From positions 138,338,322-138,402,321 of the forward strand of contig CM061229.1 in the NCBI GenBank assembly GCA_030844895.1: DNA of 64,000 bases, in the 5' to 3' direction. Origin of the DNA: Ambrosia x helenae. Its lineage: Eukaryota; Streptophyta; Magnoliopsida; Asterales; Asteraceae. The notes beneath the pieces are model-generated. The model was not told the DNA's origin and did not search any database. It was given only the letters and a program-made list of their open reading frames with translations. Positions 1 through 12,234 of the stretch are shown here, in pieces (positions within the stretch are counted from its first letter, which is position 1; every line of letters begins with the position of its first letter). The position numbers were made by a program, and so were the translations under genes.

Positions 1-2695
1 TTCATACGCGTCGATATCTCTTTCCTCAAAATCAAAAGATGGTTTGATTTGTGAGTAGTTCAGGTTTTGGTTTAAAGGGGTCTGAGTTATTCAAGTGGTT
101 AACAATCATATTGGGCTGCTACAAAATTATTGGCTGCAACAAACTTGACATTAGACATAACTAACTGGCTGCTACACATCAAATTAAGGACTAAATTTTC
201 AACTTTTATTCATGGCCATCCATATATAAAAAAAAACTAAAGAAATTATAAATAATTAACCATTAAAACTCAAATTTACTTGTGTAAAAACGACTTACCA
301 CTTGATGAAAATTGTGAACAATTTTGTTGTAGGAAACAACAAAAAAGAAGGCACACCAGACTGTTTGTTGGATGTTGGATTGAACAAACATACATACAGA
401 TTATGGACTTGTTAATCTCAATGCTTTGCTGTTTTGCATACTTGAACATGCTACTGAAAGTAGATAAAAAGAACATGATATCTAATGTTTCAGCAAGACA
501 AGCAGCACCCAACATTCTATAATACTTGTATTTCCTATAACCTTACAATGCCTAAGTTAAGACATATTCTCGGTCATGATCTCTGTCACAATCACACAGT
601 TGATTATATTTGCGCATACCCATCATCCGAAAGTGTGGACATGACTATAAAACTTATCAATAATGCGCTAATCAATGTCATCTAAAGTCTACTTTTTTAA
701 TGCAAACAACATCCCAACCCGGTTTATTCAAAGACGTACATTATTAATGTAATAATCGTTATAGTGTGTTTAATTCATGATTAGCGCTTTTACTTTTTAA
801 AAGGAAAACCACCACTACATAAAACAAAGTTGTGCGACTTACCCTTCCCAAATCGTTCGTAACCAAGAAACTCATTTACCATTATTCCATTCAACGCATA
901 CATCACGGGGGATGATCAGTATCCCCATAACCACCAACTCTTGACATCATCTTCATTTGAGTGACCCAGAATTACAGAAAAGTAGATCATAAACAACTTA
1001 CTTAAACAAGGTCTAAACATATATATCGTCTCTAATGTCCCAAAAACGTACTGATGTCATTAATTAATAAATCAATTATAACATTTTCTTATGTGTATAA
1101 TATGTTGGGATTAAAATATAACATCAACATACCACGATGAGCAGATAACATGTGAGCAAAACGTCCATGAAGCAAGCCATGTCACGAAGTCAAACCTGAA
1201 CATCTTCAGTTGCAACAACAATAAGCATGTGAAATGTTGCTATTCTATAAACCTTTTTCTGGCATTTTAAAGTCCGTCACCACCTATAAAATAACAAACT
1301 TCATTTTTAGAAAGGACCTGCTCATGTATGTCATATAAACATCAGTACGGATGACCAAATCAAAGCATTTTATATTCTCTCATAACGGATTATTCAGTGT
1401 TATATCAAATGCTTGATTTGTTGTTGTAATTGTGAAAGAAACACCATTGGTTATCAACACATATTCATCATCCTTAACTGAAACCTAGTTAAAGGTCAAA
1501 ACCATATTAGCTAGTAATCAACAAAACAACACACATAATTCACACAAAATTAAGCCTTGAATTTGTTTGTTAACCAAGGCATATAATAAAATGCTACAAC
1601 ATGTTCATGCAATTGCCATGCCTTAATACTAATTCTGCATAAATTCAATGAATGAAGGAGAAACACAGTTAAATTTGAAGATAAACGTGCTTCACAACCT
1701 CAGAAATCGCTAGGCGAAGTGATCTTTCTAAATCACAAACCACCCATAAAAGAAAACTACCCACACCACACATAAAGACACCCAGGACGAAATCTATTGG
1801 AACACAACTAACCAAAAGGCTTAACAAGAAAAACCAAAATAAGCAACCCAGCTCACAACAAACATAAACGCCAATAGACCCAAACCAAGTGACGAACTAA
1901 TCGCACCTCAAAACACACACAGAGACCAAAGCAGCCAACCACATAATCCCACCCCCATGACACACCACCCCATATCCGACCCTCTAAATGCCCCCAAGCC
2001 ATTCAGACAAACCCGCCACAAACCAACAAAAACGACCGAAACAACATTTTTTTTTCCAATACAAATTGCACCCAAACCTACACAAATCAGACAAGGGAGC
2101 GACCGCTTCCTAAAAGGTTATTGCTTTATAAAAAAAAAAAAAAAAACCTCAACCAACAGATAAGTATTTTTTATAAGACATCCCAAACACCACAAAATTA
2201 AACTACATCTAGCCAATCATGGTTACACGACTTAAACGTGGAGCAAAAGAATTATACCCAATGTCAGTCTTTATCATAAAAAAAACACATCAAAGGGTAA
2301 AAAAAACAACGCAATGAACCACCTCCGATTGGAACCCTAACCGATATCGCCTTCCAAAGCCGTCACCGCCGTTGACGTGACCTACAACCACCAAAGAGGT
2401 TCTCTGATTTCTTTATAACTTGTTGCAAAGAGGTTGGTGAGGGAATGAAGATCGATAATGCTACAAATGTCTTGTTTTATACAAAGAATCAGTTGCAGGA
2501 GAAGTGAAACGATTCAAATAATCAGCGATTAGTAACAGACGATGATGGCTACAAGGGCAATAAATATTTGCAGGAGAAGTGAAACGATTTGCAGGGTGTT
2601 AACTCAGGTCGATTCATTAGTCAGGGAAGTTCAACATGAGGTACAAGAGTAGCAATGTAAATTTCTTTTCATATTGCAAAGGGAGGGGATGGTGA
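1..2695. other. No recognisable gene
   Basis: AT-rich sequence on both strands with only short unconvincing reading frames. I recognise no protein domain, RNA gene or element terminus. A 21-bp direct repeat (TGCAGGAGAAGTGAAACGAT plus one base) occurs near 2494 and again near 2571. The GC-richer patch around 2320-2640 could be a decayed exon or 5' untranslated region, but nothing confirms it. The stretch 2700-2848 resembles 5530-5689 and looks like a Helitron-type 5' terminal segment cut by the next element. Confidence 0.4.
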
Positions 2696-2848
2696 AATGT
2701 CTAGATTACCCTTATAAGTGTCTTAATTGTTACTAACATCCCCATAATACCCTTATGAAATAAGCTTTATTCTCTTATACTTGTTGCTTTAAAAATTGTA
2801 CCCATGTCAAAATTCCAATATGGTACATCACTCCTCCTTTATAATGTA

Positions 2849-4047
2849 CTAGTAGGAATGCCCGCGCGTTGCGGCGGGTGCATCTGTTTTGCCGCTCGTG
2901 CATCGTGTTTGTTGGTTATTCTTTATGATAAAGTAGAAAACAATGATGTATAAAATATATGTTACTAAAAACTGAAACTCATAAGTATATCTTCTGAAAA
3001 TTTTAAACGGATACATAACAATAGGCCGTACTATTCCTTGCAACACCCTTAAATTGGCCCACGTCCTTTGGTGAGACCCTTTTATGTATCTCGAAGGCAG
3101 ATAAGTATGCCATCGTAGAGCGGTGCTTAGCGTAGTGAAGTGGCGTTGTATCTCTTAATGACCATAAGATTGTAGTGGAAGTGATGTAATTACTAAAATG
3201 CAGTTTGTAGTGTCCAGCATATTTCTATTATTTTAGGGCACCCGCGAGATGCAGCAGAGTCAATGATTTGCATAGATACTCTCGTTTTATGTTAGTTTGA
3301 CAAGTGCCGTAACAAATATAATTGACCAAACAAATTAGTAATCAATATAGTTAAAACTACCAAATCGACTAATAAGAACTTGTCTTCTTTTGGATATGTA
3401 AACAATTGGTGACTTCGTGAGATCAGAAACTTAAATTCTATTCCTAGAAGCTTAAAGTAGCAGAGAAAACAAAAAACCATCGAGGAAGATGATGACGTTG
3501 CTCGTGAAGTATTTATACCATATTTGCTTGTATAAACGTCAAGCCTACATATATCGCTCACTTTAATGGGTTGAAACGTGTCATGGGTTGGGTGTGTTGG
3601 CAAACTTCAAGCCTACATATTCATTTGTGTGCAAAAGTGTCACATCATAGCATCCCGCAACCACATAAATTTAAAAAGAATATATAAATACATAATATAT
3701 GATGTAATTTATTTACTATAAACATTGAAAGATATGTAAGTTATGTATGTGAAGAGTCACCACATTATTTATATACCAAATACATGACCACTATTTATAA
3801 GACTATAACATTGATACAAACATAATAAAGACATGGAGGTTATGAATGTAAAGAGTCACCATTGTTAATTTCCTCATCAATTTTATAATTATGTTTAAAT
3901 TAGTTTCTTCAACAATTTACTATTTAAGTAGAAAGACAATTTTACCCACTATTTATAAGACTATAACATTGATACAAACATAATAAAGGTTGTATTTACT
4001 TAAATTTTGCAGGTATCCTTCACTGATACTATATAATATAGTATAGA
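2849..4047 (-). mobile_element. Non-autonomous Helitron (minus orientation)
   Basis: Read on the minus strand, the element starts with TC (TCTATACTATATTATATAG at 4047) and ends with a GC-rich hairpin (CCCGCC...GCGCGGG) about 10 bases before CTAG, followed by T (2849-2852). This is the Helitron terminal layout: 5' TC, 3' hairpin plus CTRR, insertion between A and T, no target-site duplication. The roughly 1.2 kb interior has no helicase or Rep frame, so it is non-autonomous. It interrupts a segment at 2700-2848 that resembles another Helitron end at 5530-5689. Confidence 0.6.
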
Positions 4048-4632
4048 AGATAAAAATTTGGGTTGATTCATTAGCATGAGCATGAATTTATAGCCTTTTG
4101 ATTTCTTATTTCTTAACACAAATAACATAAGTAATTAACACATAGTTAAGTTTTTGTTTTCTCTTTATGCTAGTGTTTAATTTATTTTATTAATTAGAAT
4201 TAGAACTTAAACAATATACAATTGCCGAAAGTAAAATAATATTGCGAACCACACTACATACAACGTTTAACAAGAACATTAAATAGATCAACAAATACCT
4301 TAAAAGTCTTAGAACAAATATAGTTTACGTATAGATCGAGTTAACTATTTCATGACGTTCAAGGAGACCATGTTGATTGAAATTGAGGAAAGTCTCCATA
4401 CCCTTCTCCAACCATCCTCTCCATCATCTATCCTTCATGTCCATTTGTTCCCTGCAACATCAGTTTTCATCCCATGCAGTAAGTGGAAGTAATATTTATA
4501 ATATTTTAGAAACATATTAGCAAATTTAGAATGTTATATTTATAATTTTGTCCGTTTTATTTAGTTAACAATATATATGATTCAAGATACACAACTTCTT
4601 AACAATGATAGTTGGGAAAGCCATATGTCCCC

Positions 4633-4924
4633 TTCATAGGGGCCACATCATCCAATTCAGTAGAGTTGAGGTCAATAGGTCATAGAACATGCTTGCTTCT
4701 GAAAAACTTCATGGAGAGAAACTAAAAATGCACAAAGAAGAGAAAAAACTGCACTAATTAATTTTGAAAAATATTTTCTTCATAGGGGCCACATCATCCA
4801 ATTCAGTAGAGTTGAGGTCAATAGGTCATAGAACATGCTTGCTTCTGAAAAGCTTTATGGAGAGAAACTAAAAATGCACAAAGAAGAGAAAAAACTGCAC
4901 TAATTAATTTTGAAAAATATTTTC
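4633..4924. repeat. 146-bp tandem duplication
   Basis: Two consecutive copies (4633-4778 and 4779-4924) are nearly identical, differing at a few positions such as AAACTTC versus AAGCTTT. No coding frame is seen. The near identity implies a recent duplication, probably by unequal crossing over or replication slippage. Confidence 0.9.
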
Positions 4925-6102
4925 TCATCAATAATTCATAATATTGTTTGTTTATTGTTTTAATTGTTCGTTGCACAATTAAATTACATCAATTTGATTC
5001 TGCAATGATCAAACATAGATGATTATTACATCCAACATCACTGGCATTCCCATTGTCTATAGAAAATAACTAAATTTAAATGGAGCAAAACAATGATATA
5101 TTATAAAGATAAATTTTTGTAATTGTCAAAGAACATATGAACAAGTAGAAAAAAAATGTATATATGTATATAAAGATTAACTCATATCTTTATACCTTGT
5201 AGCATCCGGGAACCATATCTTGCAAGCGTCTTAACTTTTCATTGATTTTTTTCTCTTCTCATCTAATGAAGACATAGTTTTTTTGGACAAAACAATGTTT
5301 CAAAACATGAAATTAGCTCTAAGATTTTGTTTGGGGTTATGAAAAGACTATTAGCATTCAAGAAATTGATTATAATGAAGTATATATAATAATATAGAGG
5401 GGGGGGGGGGTTGAAAGGTCTCACATTTAAGATGCATCATAGGTTAGGTTGTATTTTGTGTTTTAAAAGTTGGACATAAGGGCATAATTGGGATAAGATT
5501 TTAGGATGTGAGGTATTGAATTATGTTAAATTTACTAATCTACCCTCCTAAGTGTCTTAATAGTCACAAGTATGCCAATAATACCCTTAATTTTTTTGCT
5601 TAAACATGTTGTACATCTTGTTTGTTAAGTTGTACGGAAATGAAAATGACTATCTTAGCCATCACTCCTCCTTAATAAGATAATATAGATTATAGATTAT
5701 ATTAAAATCAAGTCTATGATAAGTCAAGACATCAGTCTCCAACTCTCTTGTCATCCAACAAAGATTGTTTATCATCGTCTGAAAACCTCTAGCCCGATCA
5801 TCGTTTACGAAACAGTTTCAAAACGAGCATCACTGTCTGGTCTAGTGGTTAAGATATCGACTCGCCTTCAGCTTTTGTTCTAGTCACAAACTCTCACACA
5901 TGGTTCAAATATGCTCGCAAACCTTGGTTTACATCGATTTTCAAAACCATTTGGCTGGGCTTGAGCACTTGCATCAAATTGATTTTTTGAACCGACACCA
6001 CAATTACTTTCTGATAGTTCATTATTGGTTTAGCTATTATTTTGGGTGAATTAAATGAAGGCTTCTAGTTTTTTTTTTTTTTTTTTTGGGATTTATGTTT
6101 AA
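4925..6102. other. AT-rich intergenic, Helitron-like 5' terminus and short tRNA-like motif
   Basis: No gene is seen. A 12-bp poly-G run lies at 5399-5410. The segment 5530-5689, read on the minus strand, begins TCTATATTATCTTATTAAGG and matches the interrupted segment at 2700-2848, so it is probably the 5' end of another Helitron whose 3' end I cannot place. Near 5838 the string TGGTCTAGTGGTTAAG resembles a pol III A box without a clear downstream B box, so it may be a decayed SINE head. Confidence 0.4.
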
Positions 6103-7351
6103 CTAGTGGGAAACTCGCACATTGCGACGGGACCGTTAAACCAAACAAAAAAATAAGCGTAAAAACATTGACTCAAACACACGTGTGCCGGCGAGTTAAC
6201 TCGCCATATTAAAAAAAGTTCAAAATTATGTTAGAAAAAACTAAGTAAGTTGAAACCGTAACATAACCACATAAAAAACGAAATAAAAAAACTAAAAAAA
6301 TATAATTCATGACTTGTTCGCCTATTCTTAGATGAATTGTATATTATCACACACAAGTATGTTTTAAACGAAACTTAAATTCAAACGTATATAAAAATAA
6401 AACCAATATAGTAACTTCTCATTTCTCTTTCTTCTAAACATAAGATAATATTACCAATAGCAATAGGTTTGACCTATTTCATTTAAAAGAATTTAAGGAT
6501 ATGAGACAATTTTTTTCCATAACATACATTTCCATTTTCCATCCTTTATCCCTAGAGTATTAGGAATACACAATTTTATAATAAAAATTTTGTAACACAA
6601 ATAATACTTATCTAGCAAACTCCGGAGTTTTTTTTTTCTATTAATAATCATTCAACCAAATTTACAATATATTAAAATCATCGTAAAACTTGATATCGAG
6701 TTTTCGCATATTACAATATGTCAAATACCATTCGTAGAAGAAAGTTCACTTCTATCTAATTTAATCATGATCAATTGACCATAATTACGTGAAACATTTG
6801 TTTGAAAATAATTATAAATGAAAATTTTCTTCTACGGTCATAGAATCTAGTGATGTATAGTTTAGATAAGATTAGGCATGTTTAGCTGTATCAATATAAC
6901 GTAATAATTTCAAAATGCAAATCGTTACCTCACGATTAAAAACACAGTTTTCATTATTGATTTCTCGATTTCTTATAGTATTATCAAGTTTATAAAATTT
7001 AACTTTTATAAAGTACCTAATTTGTATAAAAAATTATTATAATAAAACATTTAGTATTATAAATGATCTTTTATATGTTTTCTATTTAATGGGTTCCAAG
7101 TAATTGTAGAATTAAATGTCATGAGTTCTCATAAACATCACTTAACTCTTATGCCCAACCTGAAACTTGTGATTGGTAGTAAAACACTGATTCTCTCGTT
7201 GCTTCATTTTTATTAAATATGGTATTTTAAAGACAAAATTACCCTAAAAATGTAGTTATTATATGCATTAGGTGTTGTATCATAAACAATTAAACTTGCA
7301 CCTCTTTAAATTTAAGAAGTCGTTGTCAAATGCTTTATAATATAGTATAGA
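6103..7351 (-). mobile_element. Non-autonomous Helitron (minus orientation)
   Basis: On the minus strand the 5' end is TCTATACTATATTATAAAGC (7351) and the 3' end is a small hairpin (TCGCA/TGCGA) followed by CTAG and T (6103-6106). The 5' half is a diverged copy of the sequence at 15000-15416 and 16918-17364, which defines a local Helitron family. No Rep/helicase coding is seen. Boundaries rest on terminal motifs only. Confidence 0.6.
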
Positions 7352-8253
7352 TATAGATATAGATATGATAATTTTGTATATTTTTTTGGGATATTCGTTA
7401 GTTAATTATGTGATCAAGGTTAAGTCATGTGTGTTTGGATAATTAAGTTAGTATATTTTAGGTGGATCTATGTAATGTTTGTGACGAAAGATTACGATTT
7501 CATTTGAAATTTAATATACTTTTGTTGGGGAAAGATCCTGTACAAAGTGTTTTTTGGTAAGAACTGTGAGAATCAAAGGAGGGTTTTTTTTTTTTTTTTG
7601 AATTTTTTTTTTTGAATTTTTTTCCCATATTGTTAAACATGTATTATAGTATTGATTTTTTTTTTGGTGTAGAGTAATTACGCGTAGAGTAATTACATAA
7701 TTACTCTAGTGTAAACTAATGTATTTACTTTACTGACGTAATTACACTAAATTTTTTTTTTTTTTAATTTTTTTTTGTATTATTCATCTAGAAAGTATGT
7801 TTAAGTACATGGGAATTTTTTTTTTTAAAAATAAAATTCTTTTACCCTCTTTGATTATCACAGTTCTTACCAAAAATACTTTGTATTTGATCTTTACTCT
7901 ACTTTTGTTTGTATTCATTTGTGTTCACGAGCGCTTGTTTGTGTTCGTTAGCCTTCATTTGTGTTTATTAACGTCCGTCTGTGTTCATGAACGTTCATTT
8001 GTGTTCACTTTTTCAGGTACCGAAATTTAACAAACAAACACGAACATATTCACTTCCTTAACAAACGAACACGCATAAAAAATCTTGTTCGGTAAATGTT
8101 CATGAACAATTTGTGAACACATCATTTTTCTTAACAAACGAACGGGAACAAACCCTTATTTGTGCTCATTCGGTTCATTCGCAACCCTATATGGAATGAA
8201 ATGATTATTTGTATCAAACCGCATGGACTAAAATGTGAGTGTACCTAAAAGAA
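7352..8253. other. Low-complexity AT-rich stretch with possible hAT MITE
   Basis: Long T runs occur at 7581-7600, 7750-7763 and 7817-7826. From about 7905 to 8191 the sequence is full of GTTCATTTGTGTTC-type words and their complements and ends in CGCAACCCTA, like hAT MITE ends elsewhere in the window. A matching left terminus and target duplication are not evident, so it is listed only as possible. Confidence 0.3.
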
Positions 8254-8263
8254 ATTTATATAA

Positions 8264-8577
8264 TTTTTTTTAACGGCAAATTTTGTTACACCTTAATTCC
8301 ACCCCACTTTGCAATTGCAAGAAAATTTGAACCCACAACCTCACATTTATAAGGGGGGACACCATACCACTAGACCAAGATGTCATGTAGGGGCGGACCT
8401 AGCATAGGGCTAGGTGTCGCGTCCGTTGCTGCTCAACTTCGCGCGCGTAGTGAAAAATTAGTGGAAAATTTGTTTTTTTTTACGAAATTTGGAAAATGTT
8501 GCTACTAAAATGAAATAATAAAAAACGTTACTACTGAAATTCATTTCTAGATCCGTCACTGATGTCATGGGTGTAAG
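8264..8577 (-). mobile_element. tRNA-derived SINE (interrupted by a hAT MITE)
   Basis: On the minus strand the head contains an A-box-like TGGTCTAGTGGTATGG and a B-box-like GGGTTCAAATT, followed by a short body and an A-rich tail (TTAAAAAAAATT). It is flanked by the 10-bp target duplication ATTTATATAA at 8254-8263 and 8578-8587. A 174-bp hAT-type MITE lies inside its 5' end, so the SINE inserted first. It differs from the SINE family at 20955, 45734 and 55275. Confidence 0.7.
8388..8561. mobile_element. hAT-type MITE nested in SINE
   Basis: The termini TAGGGGCGGACCTAG and (reverse complement of the right end) CAGTGACGGATCTAG form imperfect inverted repeats. They are flanked by the 8-bp duplication ATGTCATG at 8380-8387 and 8562-8569. 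An 8-bp duplication with such ends is characteristic of hAT elements. At 174 bp it has no coding capacity. Confidence 0.75.
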
Positions 8578-8587
8578 ATTTATATAA

Positions 8588-10540
8588 AATATTACAACAA
8601 CTCATACGTCTTAGGGTTGTACTGAAATCAACACACATGAAATAACTTATAGCTAACACACATTCTGAATAGCACACAAGTTGTAATCCACTAATTTTAA
8701 TTTTTATGGACCCAGATGCGACCCCATTTGACCAAGTCAACTTCCACTAAACATATCTTTAACCTTTTGACTCTCTGTTTCCTGTGACGACAACAAACCA
8801 CAATCAAGCAACGTATTATTTGCGTTGAATCTTGATTTCCTTCCATAACTGCTTTCTATATTCGGGTGATGTTGTGGTGTAATTTTTGGCGAATGAATAA
8901 AAGTGGTCCCGTTTGAATGTTCAAAAACAAACTGCTTTCTATATTTTCTTCAAGAACTGATGTCTATATTTATAACGTTTAACACACACCTTATAATCTA
9001 AAAGTTCATCTAAGTTCTAACACTTAGTTTATAAGACTTAAAACCTGTACAAGTTATCGAGGACAAACCAGTCGTTTCTAAAAAAGCTACATTTTCAAGA
9101 CCACTAACTCAATTACTCACTGCAATGGTTGCTTCTATCTATGCCTCTCATCTAAACGTACATTATCTCTTTAATATACATTTTCATTCTTATTGACATG
9201 ATTCAAATTATTGTTTTATCATATAATAGTACATTATTTATATGCTACATTGTAACACGCATTTTGTCACTTTATATTATATTTATTAATTCGAAAAGTT
9301 TCAAAGATATAACCTAGTATAATATAATAATAATTTGAAATCATCATATAACTGATGGTTAATAAATGGTAACTAGTTTTTTTAAAGGACCAACTAAGTA
9401 TAATGCTCTGATTATCCGAGGTAACCCATGGTCAAAGACACCTCTTATGCCCGTAAACGCAGACAATACTAGGTAGCCAAAGGCCCATAATAGTACAAAT
9501 GCTAACTAGTCACATGGTAATATGGTAATATGATAATATCGAATGAATATATTTATTTACTTTAAAATTTAAAAAAATTGAGAATATATGCTTGTTAGCA
9601 CATGATATGTTGGAACCACACAAGAACATCACTACATGGATCTACTTGCTTAAACTATCTAAACCTCTCTAACAATAAACATTACCCTCTCATAATTATG
9701 CCACACTTATATTCTCACTCTCCTTTATACCTTTTCATTTTCGAATTCAACCCTATTAACATGATATCTACTTTATGATTTAAAATCAAAATTGATTCCG
9801 TTCAAATAAAAAAAATTGATTGCTATAGAAAATGAAATCTTTACCATTCGGGTTGGTAGTGACGGATCCACGATTTTTTTTAATGGGTTCCTTTTTTTAA
9901 TTGTCAAATATCTCACAAGCGAAACTTAAAATTTTCGGGTCGGTTCGAATCAAACTTCTTACAACTAAATTTTTGATGTGTAATGGCAGGCAAAACCCTT
10001 TAAAACAGTTAAATTTGAGGTCTTAGGTTTAAGTCTCAGAAGTGAGCAGGAAATTCGCTCCTAAAAAAAGAGAATGAAATATTTTCTGCAAGAGAGTCAA
10101 CCACTTCACACACAAATTTCTTCTCAATATTTATTTAATTATTTATTCTAGTAACAATGAGAACATATTAGAAAAAACTCAAGGGTCTGCATGACTGCAC
10201 TAATACTAAACAGTGAAAACAAGTAAAACACAACTCACACTAAAAATGTGACCCTTAAGAGATTAAGACATGACACAGGTAGATGGTGGTTTCAAACATG
10301 AATACGTGAGAAATCTACAAGAGGGGATCGGTCACTTATTAGCGTGCTAATCCTTAAACACTATCCTTATTGTTCATAGAGCCCTAGGAAATCGTATTAA
10401 TTTCTCCCAAAAAAGAAATATTTGTTCCTTTTGAAATATTGATTTAGATTTGAGTGGTATTGTGGATAAGGAAACCGCCAACAACAAACCTCAAAAAATT
10501 TTAACGAGTGCTTTTAACTGTAAAACCCTTCAGAGACTAT
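8588..10540. other. Intergenic, no gene recognised
   Basis: AT-rich sequence without a credible reading frame. Near 9860 the word AGTGACGGATCCACG resembles the right terminus of the hAT MITE at 8561 and may mark a decayed relative. Nothing else recognisable. Confidence 0.4.
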
Positions 10541-11212
10541 GGGAGAGAAGTTAGCTATGTCTCCGCACCATAAAACAATGTTTGAATACCTCAAAGTAGC
10601 GCATGCTCAAGATTTCTTGGTTGTCCTTTCTATTGGTGGGCTTGGGGAACACATGTCATCCGTTGAATAGCGGGCTATCCTTAAATACTGACTCGTGATT
10701 CCCATATTTCCAGTTGATGAGCCATGTCCGGTTTGAAAAAAAACATGTTTAGATAAATTTGAGGAACATGCACTTCACTTTAAGGAGTTGCCGGTCTTTA
10801 AATACAGATATGATCTGGTCAGGGATGTTTTATAGGATATCTTTCGTAGGGCAGGGATTTCGGCTAGGAAAGAAACCCCGGTTAACTTTTTGACGGACTC
10901 ACTTGAAGGGCGGTCCACAGGGGTGTCTCCGTTGGTGAGGCTTCGGGATTCTAGGTTTGTAGCAGGACAAGCAGTCTTGAAAGTAGAATCCAGAAAAGTT
11001 GCAAAACATGAAACTGTCTGCATGGTGAATCAACACGTCTTTGTGCCACTTGCTTTTGACACATTTGGAGGTCTTGCCCTCGAAGCAATCCGGTTCTTAG
11101 AGAGAGTACAAAAGGTGGTGCAGAGTTACTCTCCGGCGATCAAGGACCCAAATTTTATTTTTAGTAGAGTAGGTTTTTCTATTTAAAAGAGGGCAGCGAC
11201 GCAACTTGTAAC
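10541..11212 (+). pseudogene. Decayed 3' part of a plant reverse-transcriptase-type (pol-like) gene
   Basis: The plus strand encodes, with interruptions, a recognisable C-terminal region of a widespread plant pol-like family. Seen are a stretch like LVVLSIGGLGEHMSSVE followed by a stop, a segment with a Cys-Pro-Val and His-containing zinc-ligand-like pattern, and DLVRDV...IFRRAGISARKETPVNFLTD. The frame at 10890-11186 then carries CMVNQHVFVPLAFDTFGG...IRFLERVQKVV. Stops at about 10668 and 10692, at least one frame change and a deletion between the RAGIS part and the VSPLV part show it is dead. The catalytic domain upstream is not visible. Family assignment comes from memory of similar plant proteins. 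Confidence 0.6.
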
Positions 11213-11474
11213 CCGTTTACCTACTGCCCACTTGTAAAACTTGTTGGTTCTAATGAAATTAGGGTTTCTTTGTTAAAAAAATATTGATATATTGATAACA
11301 TATATTTTATCAAACATAGATTTGTCAAATGGTATTTAATCAAGTAAAAAAAATCCACATTTTCAAAAAGGGATTCCTAACTAGGCTAGAATGCTAGATG
11401 TATGTATCTATATGTTTACATGTGTTTTTTATAATAACGACGTTTTTTACTATGTTTTCTTAACCAGGTTCACG

Positions 11475-11640
11475 TTGCTTTAGAGTTTGGCTTTGGCATT
11501 CCCTCGGAAAACCTTACCGCTGGTTGCCACTTGATAGTCGTGTAGCCACAAGAGCAGAACTCTCTGGCGTAACACACGGTAGAATGAAAACCCCAGTGGG
11601 CTCGGGATTTGAAATGACAACCTGATCATCGGCCTAGCCC
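11475..11640 (-). repeat. Dispersed repeat, SINE-like
   Basis: Shares the string TAACACACGGT and surrounding structure (GAAAACCC...GGGATT) with 32142-32400. On the minus strand a B-box-like CATTTCAAATCCCGAG is followed by TGGGGTTTTC. The two copies suggest a dispersed family, probably an old SINE. No target duplication or tail was found. Confidence 0.35.
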
Positions 11641-12234
11641 AAATCCTTCATTGCCACAATACACTAATTACAATTATCCTTTCAAACTCAAACATATCAA
11701 ATTTTATTGTGCAACAAATTGTTTTCAGTGTGTAACCTTATGAAAAAGTAATAAAATGCTTTCTATTACTCTGATAAGTAGCCCACCAACACCAGTCACA
11801 AAAGACCAACTTTAATCAAGAGACAAGTACTTATGGCATGAAAATAATAGAAATTCAAACAAAAGGATAACAACAAGGAAAAGAGAATTAACTTGAAGGG
11901 AAAAAGTCACCTATATGTATCCCCACATCAAAAGCACATTCTTTGCTTTAATCCGCTTTCCAACTATGTCTCTTTTCTTCATTCATTTTTCAGTATATTT
12001 CTTCTTATCTTTTAAATGGTGGAAGGCAGACTCCTTTCAAACATATGATAAGATAAGATTTGATCACTTCTATTGTGTTTTTCTTCAATTCCATATGTTT
12101 CTTATGTTTTATATCCCCATGTTGAAGTAGTCTGAAAGTTAATTTCTTGAAGTTAAAGTTCTATATATGTTTGCATGGAGTTGTCTTAGAGTTTCCTTAT
12201 TACACAAGTATTTGTTGACTCAAAGTTGTCAATC

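Noticed and set aside
7797..8030. 77-codon hydrophobic frame
   Set aside because: Made of repeated TTTGTGTTCA words in low-complexity DNA.
12226..12234. TTG start three codons upstream of the ATL ATG
   Set aside because: ATG at 12235 matches the family N-terminus; non-ATG initiation is not needed.
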